Positions 20,101-27,365 of a stretch of DNA of 64,000 nucleotides are shown here, piece by piece (position 1 is the first letter of the stretch; each line of letters opens with the position of its first letter). Source of the DNA: Bryobacteraceae bacterium (GTDB lineage: Bacteria > Acidobacteriota > Terriglobia > Bryobacterales > Bryobacteraceae); the NCBI GenBank assembly GCA_030041985.1, contig JASIAM010000221.1, positions 1-64,000 on the forward strand, written 5' to 3'. The notes below the pieces were generated by a model. That model was not told where the DNA came from. It worked only from the letters and a program-made list of their open reading frames with translations, and did no database searches. A program made the position numbers and the translations under genes.

Positions 20101-21003
20101 GTTGACCAGCACAGTAAGCACGCCTTGCATGACTCCCATTCCCAGGAGCACTTCCATGCGAGTCAGGTTGCCATCGTTCCGCGCGAAAACTACCGGGGGA
20201 TAATACCACGCAGTGCCGTATAACATTGGGACAAAGTCGTTATAGCGGGCTTGATTTATGGAAACGTTAGACTGAACCGAGCCTTGTCCGTATGACCGGA
20301 CGGTGATCACGGCGGGAACAAACTCAATCCCGCCAAACCGGGTCCACATACCTCGCGCCTGGCAGTCGGTCCGAACATATCCGCAGGATGTATAAGCTAC
20401 ACCGCTGTCGAGACTTCCAGTGCCTCCAGGGACATCCGCAGAGTAACCGCAGCGGTAATACGGGGAATACTGACCTTCAGCACCACCATTGACGGCCTCT
20501 GTCCTCTCGTCCAAAGTGGTTGGGAAATTCCATGGACACCGGCGCTGAATGTGAACTGGCGGCAGCGTCAACCTTTGCAGATTCATGCGGTTGGCGGCGC
20601 TCAAACGGAAAGTGGACTCCTTGATTTGATCGGGCGGATTGCAGATCCCCTGAAAAACGACGATAGGATCGGTGAGGGCCTGGCTGTTTGGTAGGTCGTA
20701 GAAGATAAAACTGACGGTAACCTGGGCGCCTTTGAACCCCCTAGATTGCTCGATTTCAGAGAAATAAGAATCGGCGTTGGCTAATAAAACTACGATCCGC
20801 GGGGCGCCATCTATACCCTGATCAGAAGCCGTTTGTATGTCGAATGAGCTGTGCTGCAAGACCCGGGCGTTATAATTCGTCGTACCAACGGATACTGTGT
20901 GCGTGCACCAATGTTCTTCCTCTCCGTCCGCGAGTAAGCAGTCGAATAGCACCAGCGGCGTATCTGTCAGTTCTTGTTGTTTAAGCTGATAAGGTGCTTG
21001 CAT
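17122..21003 (-). CDS. Phage-type tail hub/tip protein (gpJ-like, with DUF2163-like N terminus)
   Basis: 1293 residues. The N-terminal 230 residues resemble the DUF2163/GTA gp13 hub class: beta-rich, ending in a cysteine-containing segment (RRCPWN, YYRCGYS, TDCQARG). The middle carries the gpJ-type block NPAWILLDVLRQCGW. The C-terminal half has fibronectin-like and beta-sandwich repeats, including two copies of an ITRG(T/A)DG-centred motif. It would form the central tail tip and contact the receptor. It overlaps the upstream distal-tail gene by 23 bp. The fusion of hub-like and tip-like parts in one chain is inferred from these motifs. Confidence 0.65.
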   Translation of the reverse strand: MQAPYQLKQQELTDTPLVLFDCLLADGEEEHWCTHTVSVGTTNYNARVLQHSSFDIQTASDQGIDGAPRIVVLLANADSYFSEIEQSRGFKGAQVTVSFIFYDLPNSQALTDPIVVFQGICNPPDQIKESTFRLSAANRMNLQRLTLPPVHIQRRCPWNFPTTLDERTEAVNGGAEGQYSPYYRCGYSADVPGGTGSLDSGVAYTSCGYVRTDCQARGMWTRFGGIEFVPAVITVRSYGQGSVQSNVSINQARYNDFVPMLYGTAWYYPPVVFARNDGNLTRMEVLLGMGVMQGVLTVLVNGYEIPLGVTGQNMTATGWYNVVTLGTRDGGFDLNFTDSNGNPLGDPYGSMGYLAVVVPNSISTGSSLPSVQVLAQGIQVPTYDTNGNYLNNEFSSNPAWILLDVLRQCGWAASEIDFTSFAATAAYCDQLINSTDLNGNPIQIPRFQCNVVLQNKRSGGDFVRGVRNASRLYLTYGPGGILQLQVENSIALQQPNPMPNSNSTQPLNGGWPSYEFGDGSSGFSDILRLPTGEPSITITARSIADTPNDFSVEFQDALNSYQQDSYDLFDPDDIQLIGQEVSTTLMALGLPNYDQAARILQFNLDKSVQGNTYIQFQTSIKALGIRPGDIITVTYLKEGLQRQPFRVLKISPSTNYRTCTISAQIHDDEWYADTNGQTTSTAGNTYGGAAGVGTPNPLLGSTTDQNGNVQFGIAEAAVTNSDGTVDEELTVSFTVPTVPNGQGPPAPLVSLACTIGTGGSLQGGQTLYYAVSGQDSAGNEGVLSFLVTAVISANGSTVTLSDLSFAPNTSTFNIYRGLTPANLFRIATAQTLATTFTDTGLPIQLIAPADPNFDHANFYWRMEEQPEVAGTVFSPTTIGNGTLEMAVNAYTGMTARITRGTDGGDERTILGNTATTLTVSPAWSIVPDATSFFVVAEAGWHFAAQTKSSPVQFEIPNLAGEVVEITGRSANVNDIESSPQLATVTRWQIDGSGVADTAVPPAPLFGINPAQVSGTIQLSGISFPNLTNTRTISAATLTVYYWNELQTDPTLALAANMAATDQSLTLNSAGTAQANTMIQIDSEVMLVTGIGNNGLQYQITRGADGSLAAAHNSGVLVYQLTSMTVITSFPSEFFGSPYSGSWTYSVPLPDVRVASAELFVTNDQGNSPTASVCMTGTADNGLRTLYGGQYSVQVQGFLAVDQNAVPALVIDSSHSVRDVFAILGSPADAAIQLQLNANGSAYCQLTIAPGQVTSNTVPGNSLPPLIAQTQVTLSVLTVGQTYPGSDLTVIIRI

Positions 21004-21769
21004 AAAAGATATTCACGGTAACGGCGTTGTGGTTTACGTCCGTGCTGGTAAACGCCAATCCGCGATCCTGAAAATATGCGGTTGCGTACAGGCCGCCTGT
21101 GGTACTGGGCTTATAAACCGAAGCGGCCGGCTGGACTTCTACCTGCATCCCAAAGACGTTTAGTGAAATGCCGGGCGGTACCTGCAATCCAAATGCAATC
21201 GAGTCCGAAGATGCGTCTCCCTGGCCGGTAATCGAGATTCGGGTCCAGATATTAGGGACACTGGCAGCGCTCTGCTGAGTTCCTAGAAGCAATGTCGCGG
21301 TTGCGGGTATAGATGACTGTACATAGACACTGAGGCAGTATGTGTACCATCCGGGGGCGTTTAGCGTTTGGTGAATTCCCTGAGGGGCCTCCCCCGAATT
21401 GCTCAGGGTCCACCCATTGGTGTCGCCGGTTGGGTCCTTCAAGCCTCCCGTCAGGGCGAGGAACGGATCAGCGGTCCACACGTCATTGGTTAATTGGTCG
21501 CTCCAGGCGAGGAGGTTCGCTGTCGGATCGAGAAAGGTAAAGACATTCAAACTTCCCTCAGCCGCCAGATAGAATTGCTGCAAGCTGGCGGCCTCGGCGT
21601 CCGATAGGCCTTCGTATTGTAGTCGCCACTGGATTGTTTCACCTGCAGGATCTGCCAGCTTGATCACTGTCATATCTGACAATGTATTGACGACCGTTCG
21701 CGTACGTCTCCGTTTAAGCACCGGAAATTGTGTCAAGGCTCCACTTGTCAACTGGGGGTACACGAGCAT
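20981..21769 (-). CDS. Distal tail protein-like (DUF2460-type N terminus) with jelly-roll C terminus
   Basis: 262 residues. The first 100 residues match the pattern of DUF2460 distal tail proteins: an initial PQLTSGALTQFPV, then YEGLSDAEAASLQQFY and FTFLDP. The second half (about 110-235) looks like a carbohydrate-binding jelly roll (WTLSNSGEAPQGIHQTL, YTYCLSVYVQSS), as decorations on siphophage distal tail proteins often are. It would connect tail tube and tip. It overlaps the tip gene and starts nine bases after a second, shorter DUF2460-like gene, so the domain is present in tandem. Confidence 0.6.
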   Translation of the reverse strand: MLVYPQLTSGALTQFPVLKRRRTRTVVNTLSDMTVIKLADPAGETIQWRLQYEGLSDAEAASLQQFYLAAEGSLNVFTFLDPTANLLAWSDQLTNDVWTADPFLALTGGLKDPTGDTNGWTLSNSGEAPQGIHQTLNAPGWYTYCLSVYVQSSIPATATLLLGTQQSAASVPNIWTRISITGQGDASSDSIAFGLQVPPGISLNVFGMQVEVQPAASVYKPSTTGGLYATAYFQDRGLAFTSTDVNHNAVTVNIFYASTLSA

Positions 21770-21778
21770 GCCTAAGCC

Positions 21779-22138
21779 TCAGCCCCCATTTTGAATTACT
21801 GTCAGGGAAGTCGTACCCCTCATTTCGGCTAAAGAGATCATATCCATTTGGTCACTCGCCAGACTGCAGTTCTGGTACACTTGACCAGTCCAGGGGTCGG
21901 TAAATGCGAAACTGCCGAAGGCGCCCTGGTTTTGCTGGAAGAAGGCCTCGAGCGCCGCCATTTCTCCTTCGTCCAATAGGTCAAGGCGGATTACCCAGGT
22001 GTATAGTGGACCTGAGCAATCCCGATATCTTTGGTCAGTTCCATCGATGAAGTGCAAAATCTGCTGCTGAAAACGGAACACTTTGGTTGCAGGATATTGC
22101 GCAACCGCTCCAGTTTTAAGCGTTGGGAAGCTGCTCAT
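21779..22138 (-). CDS. Short distal tail protein-like (DUF2460-type)
   Basis: 119 residues. The beginning (FPTLKTGAVAQYP) parallels that of the next gene, and LLDEGEMAALEAFFQQNQG followed by FAFTDPWTGQVY is the same conserved helix-and-loop block. It lacks the jelly-roll extension. Its ATG overlaps the stop of the tape-measure candidate (ATGA), implying translational coupling. Either both copies form a heteromeric ring at the tail end or one has a distinct role; sequence alone does not decide. Confidence 0.55.
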   Translation of the reverse strand: MSSFPTLKTGAVAQYPATKVFRFQQQILHFIDGTDQRYRDCSGPLYTWVIRLDLLDEGEMAALEAFFQQNQGAFGSFAFTDPWTGQVYQNCSLASDQMDMISLAEMRGTTSLTVIQNGG

Positions 22139-23001
22139 TGTAAATCGTTCACCACATCGTTAATCGGGCTGGAAGTCAACATGGCCTGGCGCACAGCTTG
22201 TGCTATATCGTTGCTACGATCCAGGAAAGATTGCGAGTCTAGTGCTTGTATGGTGACGTTGATTGGCGCTCCCGCGCTGCTCCCACTGCCGCTTGTCCCC
22301 GCAGTGCTAAGTGAACTGGATTGCGAGGCGGCAGTAGTCGTGGTATCGCTGTACAGTCTGGGCATCCCATATTGGTCATAGTCAGCATCCTCAACGCCGC
22401 CCGGCGTGTCAGCGCCGGTGAAGTACAGTTGGTCAGGCTTAACGTATTTTTCCAATGGAGGCGGCTGTGACGATCCTCCTCCAAACAGGCCTATCAGACC
22501 GCTTACTAACGGGATCATTCCTAGTCCGCCACCGAGCGCCGAAGAAACCAGAGACAGGATCGAGCTACCCCCACTCGAACCGCTCGAACCATCCGAACCG
22601 CTCTGTTCGACGGCTATCGTTGTCGGTTCGGCATTCAATCGGTTGCCAGCTTCAGCCGACATGTTGATCACACTCGGCTCGCTCGTGCCGGCGCTGCTCT
22701 CCGGAAAACCACCTACTGAACCTCCACTACCACTTGTGGTTTGTCCAGCACCTTCCTGACTCACACTCAATCCGCTGATGAGCGCGTCCAGCCCTTGAGC
22801 CATACCAGCGCTGCTGCTCGGCCCACTCATTCCCTGATCCGAGCTCAAGCCGCTCATCAATGCACTTAGCCCTTCATTCGTATTACCGCTAATGGCCGGT
22901 GCATTGAACCCAGATTCTAAAGTGGGATCAGTACTTCGATACTGTTGGCTCGATAATGCCTGAATAATATCAAACAGCATTCCTTGTTCGTCGTTCGCCA
23001 T
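22135..23001 (-). CDS. Very short tail tape-measure-like protein
   Basis: 288 residues, far shorter than most siphophage tape measures. The last 40 residues (VTIQALDSQSFLDRSNDIAQ and following AVRQAM) carry a signature I associate with C termini of phage tape-measure proteins. The central part is low-complexity Gly/Ser with one hydrophobic stretch (about 145-170, LSLVSSALGGGLGMIPLVSG), which tape measures need for membrane insertion. The position directly after the tail-assembly chaperones and before the distal tail genes is the canonical one. At about 1.5 angstrom per residue the tail would be roughly 40 nm. The start lies within the chaperone T frame (32-bp overlap). Confidence 0.55.
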   Translation of the reverse strand: MANDEQGMLFDIIQALSSQQYRSTDPTLESGFNAPAISGNTNEGLSALMSGLSSDQGMSGPSSSAGMAQGLDALISGLSVSQEGAGQTTSGSGGSVGGFPESSAGTSEPSVINMSAEAGNRLNAEPTTIAVEQSGSDGSSGSSGGSSILSLVSSALGGGLGMIPLVSGLIGLFGGGSSQPPPLEKYVKPDQLYFTGADTPGGVEDADYDQYGMPRLYSDTTTTAASQSSSLSTAGTSGSGSSAGAPINVTIQALDSQSFLDRSNDIAQAVRQAMLTSSPINDVVNDLQ

Positions 23002-23320
23002 CTCGTATCTCTATAGCCAACTCATGTTCCAACAGGACAAAAGCGTCAGCCTGTCGAGCCGTTAGTTCACCAAGATCCATGCGGCCGAACCGCCGGCGAA
23101 ACGAGAATTCCTCCAGCAAGCTTGCGCTCTCGGCTGATATATAGGATTTCGGGCACGTCCCCAACACTACATGCTTCCGGGCCCAGACTGGTGGACTCTC
23201 CGATTGCTCGCCCAAGCCGAGCCATCCACACCGCCGCTTTTGTTCCAGGCCGGACTTACGGCAGATGTCGCACCTCCAACCGGCCTGGTTAGAAAACTGA
23301 AAATGGAAAGCGACAATCAG
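22970..23320 (-). CDS. Tail assembly chaperone T segment, expressed by -1 frameshift (GT-type fusion)
   Basis: Reading from the frameshift site, this frame is open for 116 codons and continues the 121-residue G protein to give a product of about 237 residues. The region just after the slip encodes WRCDICRKSGLEQKRRCGW, a Cys cluster (C-x2-C-x10-C), followed by the helical LGELTARQADAFVLLEHELA typical of tail-assembly chaperone extensions. There is no ATG with a ribosome site at its beginning; the only in-frame initiator candidate nearby is a TTG at 23215, which would discard the Cys cluster. The GT product would bind the tape measure and recruit tail-tube subunits, as in lambda. Confidence 0.7.
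   Translation of the reverse strand: MIVAFHFQFSNQAGWRCDICRKSGLEQKRRCGWLGLGEQSESPPVWARKHVVLGTCPKSYISAESASLLEEFSFRRRFGRMDLGELTARQADAFVLLEHELAIEIRDGERRTRNAV
23245..23288 (-). repeat. Perfect 9-bp inverted repeat downstream of the frameshift site
   Basis: CCAGGCCGG and its exact complement CCGGCCTGG (23245-23253 and 23280-23288) can pair across a 26-nt loop in the mRNA. The first arm begins about 32 nt after the slippery heptamer, further than the usual 5-9 nt for a stimulatory structure, so a role in frameshifting is only possible. Confidence 0.35.
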
Positions 23321-23682
23321 TTTTTTCGTTCGGTTGAGTTGAGACCCGTCTGCGCTCGAACCGCCTCAAGCGCCTCCCGGAAAAGATCCTCGGGACCATG
23401 ATCGGTCAAGAGTTCCGGCGTCGCCTCCACGCCATCCACTGTCAGCCCTTCGATCGACTTCAATCCCCACGTTAAATAGACACGATTGATTTGGGCCTCC
23501 AGCAAAGCGGCATCCATTTTGTCACCAGGGTCCTCGCCTGCTCTCAGAAATTCCTGCTTTCTGGCCAACTCTCTGATACGCGACATCAGTTCAGCACGCC
23601 TGCCGTAGGACATTTTGTGGACAGTGAATGTCACGCCCGGCGTGATTTGCGATTCGATCACAGCAACGCTTTCGTAAGTCAT
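23317..23682 (-). CDS. Tail assembly chaperone G-like protein
   Basis: 121 residues, mostly helical after a short beta start (ESQITPGVTFTVHKMSYGRR). It sits between the tail-tube gene and the tape-measure gene, where siphophages encode the G/GT chaperones. Its last codons read R-K-N-stop and contain the slippery heptamer A AAA AAC in the correct frame, so a fraction of ribosomes should slip -1 into the T frame. Its stop is two bases from the tail-tube start region, indicating one polycistronic mRNA. Confidence 0.65.
   Translation of the reverse strand: MTYESVAVIESQITPGVTFTVHKMSYGRRAELMSRIRELARKQEFLRAGEDPGDKMDAALLEAQINRVYLTWGLKSIEGLTVDGVEATPELLTDHGPEDLFREALEAVRAQTGLNSTERKN
23320..23326 (-). 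promoter_or_regulatory. Programmed -1 ribosomal frameshift site, A AAA AAC
   Basis: On the coding strand the end of the G gene reads CGA AAA AAC TGA. The heptamer A AAA AAC is a canonical X XXY YYZ slippery sequence, in the right register, and the zero-frame stop follows immediately. The -1 frame is open for 116 codons beyond it. Lambda-type G/GT tail chaperones are produced by this mechanism. Confidence 0.75.
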
Positions 23683-23684
23683 GG

Positions 23685-24857
23685 TTATCCGAATGCTATC
23701 GACACCTCGTTATCAATCGTGCCTTGCGCTCGAGATGTGCGAAACTTCCACTGCAAACGGTTCGAACTATCGTCGAACTCCGGAACCTGCGGAATCACGC
23801 TGTTCATGTTCACGGCAAAAGTCAGTCCTGCGGTCTGCCCTAACTGAAACATTAGTGTCACCGGTGATTGCTGGCGGGCCGCTTGATAAAGTCCTTGGGT
23901 CGCTGAGTCGGTCAGTCCGTATAAGCTAAAAGTGGCAGAGACAGTTCGTGGCCCGGGAGCAATGGCTCGGGGCAAGCTCGAGCCGAATTCGCTCATCCGG
24001 GCGTCCAAGGAGTTTTTCAATTGAACCGACGCGCTGGTAATAGTAAAAAACTGTGCCGGAGATGTCCCCAACCAGGCTTCACCCAGGTTCCCGGGCACAA
24101 TAGTGTAGTCAAAAGCGCCTAGCTGTGGCTCGGCGGGGAAGCTTTGTAGTTGTTCGGGGCCCCCGCCCGCGAAGCTACTCGTGTCAAGCACATCCTGGGC
24201 CATACCCTGGAACTGAAATTCGTGAAAATCACCATTCACCAGGATATTCATCTGATCCACCGCAGCGCCACTTAAGAGCCGCTGAACCGCAGTCGATGGA
24301 TCCCAGTAGTCAAAGATGCTGACGCTAGGTAACTCGTTAGAGGGCGTGTACGTCACAGTGGGACCAGTCATTGCGCCTGTGCCTGGAGTCACCGTGAGGG
24401 GGGCATTGAGTTGCACAGTCTCACTGTTAACGATAGCCGTCACAAATCGGACGTCACCGCCTGATGAAATGGCTTGTCCGACACTGAGACCGTGCGGCCC
24501 AGTGAACGTTAACTGGCCGGTGTTATTTGCGGAACTCACGGTTCCCCCGCCGTACTGCAGTGGAGTCCCACCGAGCGCGGCTTGGAAAAGTGGCCCATAC
24601 GCCGGTCCAGTCGATGGCTGCCAGCTAGTCAAATAGGTTTGCAGTCCGAAGTTAGTTCGGCGCTGTCCGCCTGATGGCAGCCCAACGAACGTTCGGCTTC
24701 CAGTCTTATCTTTTCGTTGTGTTACTTCGAGTTGATTCTGAACAGTCAGCTTCAAAGCCGGAATCCGGTTGCTGGCTGAAATCGTCGGCACGACTCCATA
24801 TGCGCTTTCGAGCGCTGTGTAGAATCGGTTCGCATTCGAGGAGACGTAAGATGCCAT
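23685..24857 (-). CDS. Phage-type major tail tube protein
   Basis: 390 residues. The N terminus (NRFYTALESAYGVVP) and the internal FVGLPSGGQRRTNFGLQTYL are typical of siphophage tail tube proteins that begin by interacting with the head-tail joint. A bacterial-Ig-like insertion (FTGPHGLSVGQAISSGGDVR, about 115-165) is followed by tube-core strands, including GDFHEFQFQGMAQDVLD. Position before the chaperone pair and after the connector genes supports the call. Subunits would polymerise to the tail shaft. Confidence 0.7.
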   Translation of the reverse strand: MASYVSSNANRFYTALESAYGVVPTISASNRIPALKLTVQNQLEVTQRKDKTGSRTFVGLPSGGQRRTNFGLQTYLTSWQPSTGPAYGPLFQAALGGTPLQYGGGTVSSANNTGQLTFTGPHGLSVGQAISSGGDVRFVTAIVNSETVQLNAPLTVTPGTGAMTGPTVTYTPSNELPSVSIFDYWDPSTAVQRLLSGAAVDQMNILVNGDFHEFQFQGMAQDVLDTSSFAGGGPEQLQSFPAEPQLGAFDYTIVPGNLGEAWLGTSPAQFFTITSASVQLKNSLDARMSEFGSSLPRAIAPGPRTVSATFSLYGLTDSATQGLYQAARQQSPVTLMFQLGQTAGLTFAVNMNSVIPQVPEFDDSSNRLQWKFRTSRAQGTIDNEVSIAFG

Positions 24858-24859
24858 GG

Positions 24860-25360
24860 TTAACTAATGCTCACTTCGATTTGAAATGTTATCTTTGCTG
24901 TCTGCAAAAAGTTTCTGCCGCCATGTTTAACAGGGCCTACGGCTACACTATATCCACCAGAGTAGTACAGGCCGTTGCCCCAATCGCCGCGCTCGCCATC
25001 CAACACTTGAGTTACTGAGTCGGCATACAGCTCTAACGTGTTCTGGATTCCATCCAGCCGGTCCTGGGAGTGCCGTACCTCAATGGCCATCTGTATGTTA
25101 CCGGAAAACGTTCGGAATTTCTCCGTCAGCGTGTTCGCGAGTTTTTCGCAGTACACATATACCGACGGGTATGTGGTGGTTTTGCTGCGTTCGGCAAGTT
25201 CTGAGGACACGTTCTGCCCATAAATCTGTCCGGCGTCAATCGGAAATGCGAGCGAGCTGTCAGGCGCGCTCAACGATCCCAAGTTGGCGTTCATGCCATT
25301 AGGCCCACCAATCAACCCTATTACAGTTGTGGTGGCCGTGCTCCCAATGGTATTCATCAT
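24860..25360 (-). CDS. Phage-type tail terminator/head-tail joining protein candidate
   Basis: 166 residues from the ATGATG at 25360, chosen because GGAGAGG lies just upstream and the ATG overlaps the stop of the preceding gene (ATGA). A longer in-frame start would overlap that gene by 100 bp. The sequence has a helix-rich beginning, then beta strands with IQMAIEVRHSQDRL and a C-terminal LQTAKITFQIEVSI that resembles tail-terminator proteins, which form a ring at the tail top. The assignment rests mainly on its position directly before the tail tube; no sharp motif is visible. Confidence 0.45.
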   Translation of the reverse strand: MMNTIGSTATTTVIGLIGGPNGMNANLGSLSAPDSSLAFPIDAGQIYGQNVSSELAERSKTTTYPSVYVYCEKLANTLTEKFRTFSGNIQMAIEVRHSQDRLDGIQNTLELYADSVTQVLDGERGDWGNGLYYSGGYSVAVGPVKHGGRNFLQTAKITFQIEVSIS

Positions 25361-26121
25361 CCTCTCCAAAGTACCCGCGGAAGCGGTCTCAAATAAGTTG
25401 GTGTTTGCCCGGTCCCTGGCATGGATCCACTCGTTGCCGGCGGAGTCATCTGTTCCCACATTTGGCCCAGTGCCAGCGGTGTAGTGTTTTGAACGTACAT
25501 GGATCCCGGCGCATTCCCTACGTATACGTTCCAGCCGGTCGCCTTCTGCGGAGTCGCTAGGGGTTGCACCCCGAAAGCGCTGCTCGAAGTCGTAATTGCA
25601 TCGGGAACTGCACTTGCGCCCTCCTCCCCGGCCTCGTTGATCCAGGCCATGGTTGCATAATATGTTGCGTCCGGAAGGCTCCCAGATATTGAAACAAGCT
25701 GTGGTGTGAGAGCCTGAGGAATCGGATTTACAGCGATCCCGATTCCGATTCGAATCAGCCGCTCTCGCGCCGACTCTGCAGCCTGGTGAAATTGGTCGCG
25801 TTTTGCTCCATACCTGTCATTAAGCTGATCGAAGTAAGCATCGCTGTATACCATCTCCAGCGAGCGGTACGTGTGCCAGAGCTTCAAAGCCAGCGTTACC
25901 ACAATCTGTTCCAGATGTGGTTCTTTTACCCACCACCCAGGCCAACCCTCAAATCTCAGTCCCCGGAGCATGGAAATAAGATCAAGACCGATCTCTTCTT
26001 GCGCCAGTGCAAGTTTCTGGGTGACATTGATTCCCTCTTCGCTAGCGATATTTAGAAGTTGTGAATCTTGCGCTGCTAGGTCATCCAGATTCGAGATGCA
26101 GCCATCTATGAACAGAGCCAT
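25357..26121 (-). CDS. Phage-type head-tail connector candidate with Ig/FnIII-like C terminus
   Basis: 254 residues. The N-terminal 140 residues are helical with many charged residues (SLEMVYSDAYFDQLNDRYGA), compatible with a head-tail adaptor. The second part (about 145-220) is a beta sandwich of fibronectin type (YYATMAWINEAGEEGAS, WNVYVGNAPGS), a common decoration of phage structural proteins. It lies between the small gene after the coat gene and the tail terminator candidate. No known family can be named with confidence. Confidence 0.45.
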   Translation of the reverse strand: MALFIDGCISNLDDLAAQDSQLLNIASEEGINVTQKLALAQEEIGLDLISMLRGLRFEGWPGWWVKEPHLEQIVVTLALKLWHTYRSLEMVYSDAYFDQLNDRYGAKRDQFHQAAESARERLIRIGIGIAVNPIPQALTPQLVSISGSLPDATYYATMAWINEAGEEGASAVPDAITTSSSAFGVQPLATPQKATGWNVYVGNAPGSMYVQNTTPLALGQMWEQMTPPATSGSMPGTGQTPTYLRPLPRVLWRG

Positions 26122-26129
26122 CGGCCTTC

Positions 26130-26366
26130 CTACTTGGTCGCCGGCTGAGCAGGCGCCTTGCGTGCGTGAAACGCCTGTCTTTCTTCCGGAGTGGCGAGGC
26201 GAGCAATTCCATCCACAATCATTTTTGCGGCCAAGGCTCGCGGCACCTCCGTCTGCGTCCCGGCCTTACCGCCATCTGCGGTCTCCAGACTTACGATCAC
26301 CGTGCAATTGTCCGCAATCTTCGACGCGATATCCTTTACCTTTTGGTAATAGTTCCTTAAATCCAT
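26130..26366 (-). CDS. Small phage-cassette protein, function unknown
   Basis: 78 residues from the ATG at 26366, chosen because AAGGAGAG lies just before it; an upstream in-frame ATG lacks a ribosome site. The protein starts with a charged helix (MDLRNYYQKVKDIASKIAD), then a beta/alpha segment and a Lys/Ala/Pro-rich tail. It follows the coat gene, a position where phages encode decoration or head-completion proteins. No family is recognised. Confidence 0.45.
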   Translation of the reverse strand: MDLRNYYQKVKDIASKIADNCTVIVSLETADGGKAGTQTEVPRALAAKMIVDGIARLATPEERQAFHARKAPAQPATK

Positions 26367-26395
26367 GTCTCTCTCCTTCGTGTTTTCACTGGGAT

Positions 26396-26423
26396 GCGGT
26401 CCGCTTGGCAACTAGCGGACCGC
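26396..26423 (-). promoter_or_regulatory. Strong hairpin just after the coat gene
   Basis: Two perfectly complementary 10-nt arms (26396-26405 and 26414-26423, GCGGTCCGCT type) enclose an 8-nt loop, starting eight bases after the coat gene stop. No U tract follows on the coding strand, so it is more likely an mRNA 3'-end stabiliser, processing site or partial terminator than a full intrinsic terminator. Confidence 0.5.
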
Positions 26424-26431
26424 GTGGCTGG

Positions 26432-27343
26432 CTAAGTGTTGAACTGGACTCCCGCACTGTTCATCAGGATTCCACACCCATACAGAACGTCCACTGTAAA
26501 TTGTTGCGCCAGCGTATTCGGCTGATAACTCATCACTACTCGCATTCCGAAATTGCCCAGCTCCGCGTACTCGGCAATCGCGCCGGTGCCGGGCAGCGGC
26601 TGCGGAAGTCTTCGGATTACGAGGCCAATCGCATCGCGTGTGAAGGCCAGGTTATGCGTATTTACCGGACTGGTACCGGTCTTCTGCACATATTGCGAAC
26701 GGAAAACGTAAAAGTCCTTGAACTTTCCGATTGTGCCTTGAATTAATGTTTGCAGACCTGCCGCCCCGGCGGTCTGGAATTCCTCAAATAGCGGAATCTG
26801 CCGCCATGCCGAGTATGCGAGGGCGTCTACCACAATGTATCTCTGCTGATTAGGTGGAATCATCGCCAGGAAGAGAGCAGTTTCTGCGGCATCCACTGTC
26901 GCTTCCGTAAGCGGTGTGCCAGCAGTGCCCACCGGCGTGTTTGCGGTGAAGCCGGCATATAAGTTGAGCAAGTCGGTCTCGATCCTCTCTGCAATCGCCA
27001 CGACCGCCGGCTGCATATAGACTTTTAGTAGGTCAGGAACAGCCAATACCTTAGTAACATCCGGTATTTGAAATGTCGCCTCCACATGGGTGTTCAGTAC
27101 AATCTGCGCATTTCCCAAGCTTGGGTTCTGCGGTTGTACGCTTCCACCTTCCAGAATGTTGTTCGCCACCATCACCGGTGGTATGGGGATATTGATCGTA
27201 TCGCCAGCGTGTGCCAAAACCGGCTCGTAATCGCGATTTACCAGGTTACCCATCACGAGGTTCCCGACCAGCACCGGCAATGCGTCCGCCGCCACCAGCT
27301 TCACAATCGCATTTGCGACGTTACTTGATGTGATAACTCCCAT
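26432..27343 (-). CDS. Phage-type major capsid (coat) protein, P22-coat-like
   Basis: 303 residues. The N-terminal block GNLVNRDYEPVLAHAGDTIN (residues 28-47) followed by IPIPP is characteristic of the P22-like coat family. The remainder fits an HK97-fold coat: a long helix with IAERIETDLLNLYAG, a P-loop-like YIVVDALAYSAWRQIP and a C-terminal beta segment. No protease gene accompanies it, consistent with P22-type scaffold-based assembly. A good AAGGAG precedes the ATG. Strong hairpins lie on both sides of the gene, which may raise coat expression relative to its neighbours. Confidence 0.75.
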   Translation of the reverse strand: MGVITSSNVANAIVKLVAADALPVLVGNLVMGNLVNRDYEPVLAHAGDTINIPIPPVMVANNILEGGSVQPQNPSLGNAQIVLNTHVEATFQIPDVTKVLAVPDLLKVYMQPAVVAIAERIETDLLNLYAGFTANTPVGTAGTPLTEATVDAAETALFLAMIPPNQQRYIVVDALAYSAWRQIPLFEEFQTAGAAGLQTLIQGTIGKFKDFYVFRSQYVQKTGTSPVNTHNLAFTRDAIGLVIRRLPQPLPGTGAIAEYAELGNFGMRVVMSYQPNTLAQQFTVDVLYGCGILMNSAGVQFNT

Positions 27344-27365
27344 CCGTGCTCCTTTTGATCCTGTT

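Noticed and set aside
25361-25459. Longer start for the tail-terminator candidate
   Set aside because: It would overlap the upstream gene by about 100 bp, whereas ATGATG at 25360 has a ribosome site and couples to the upstream stop.
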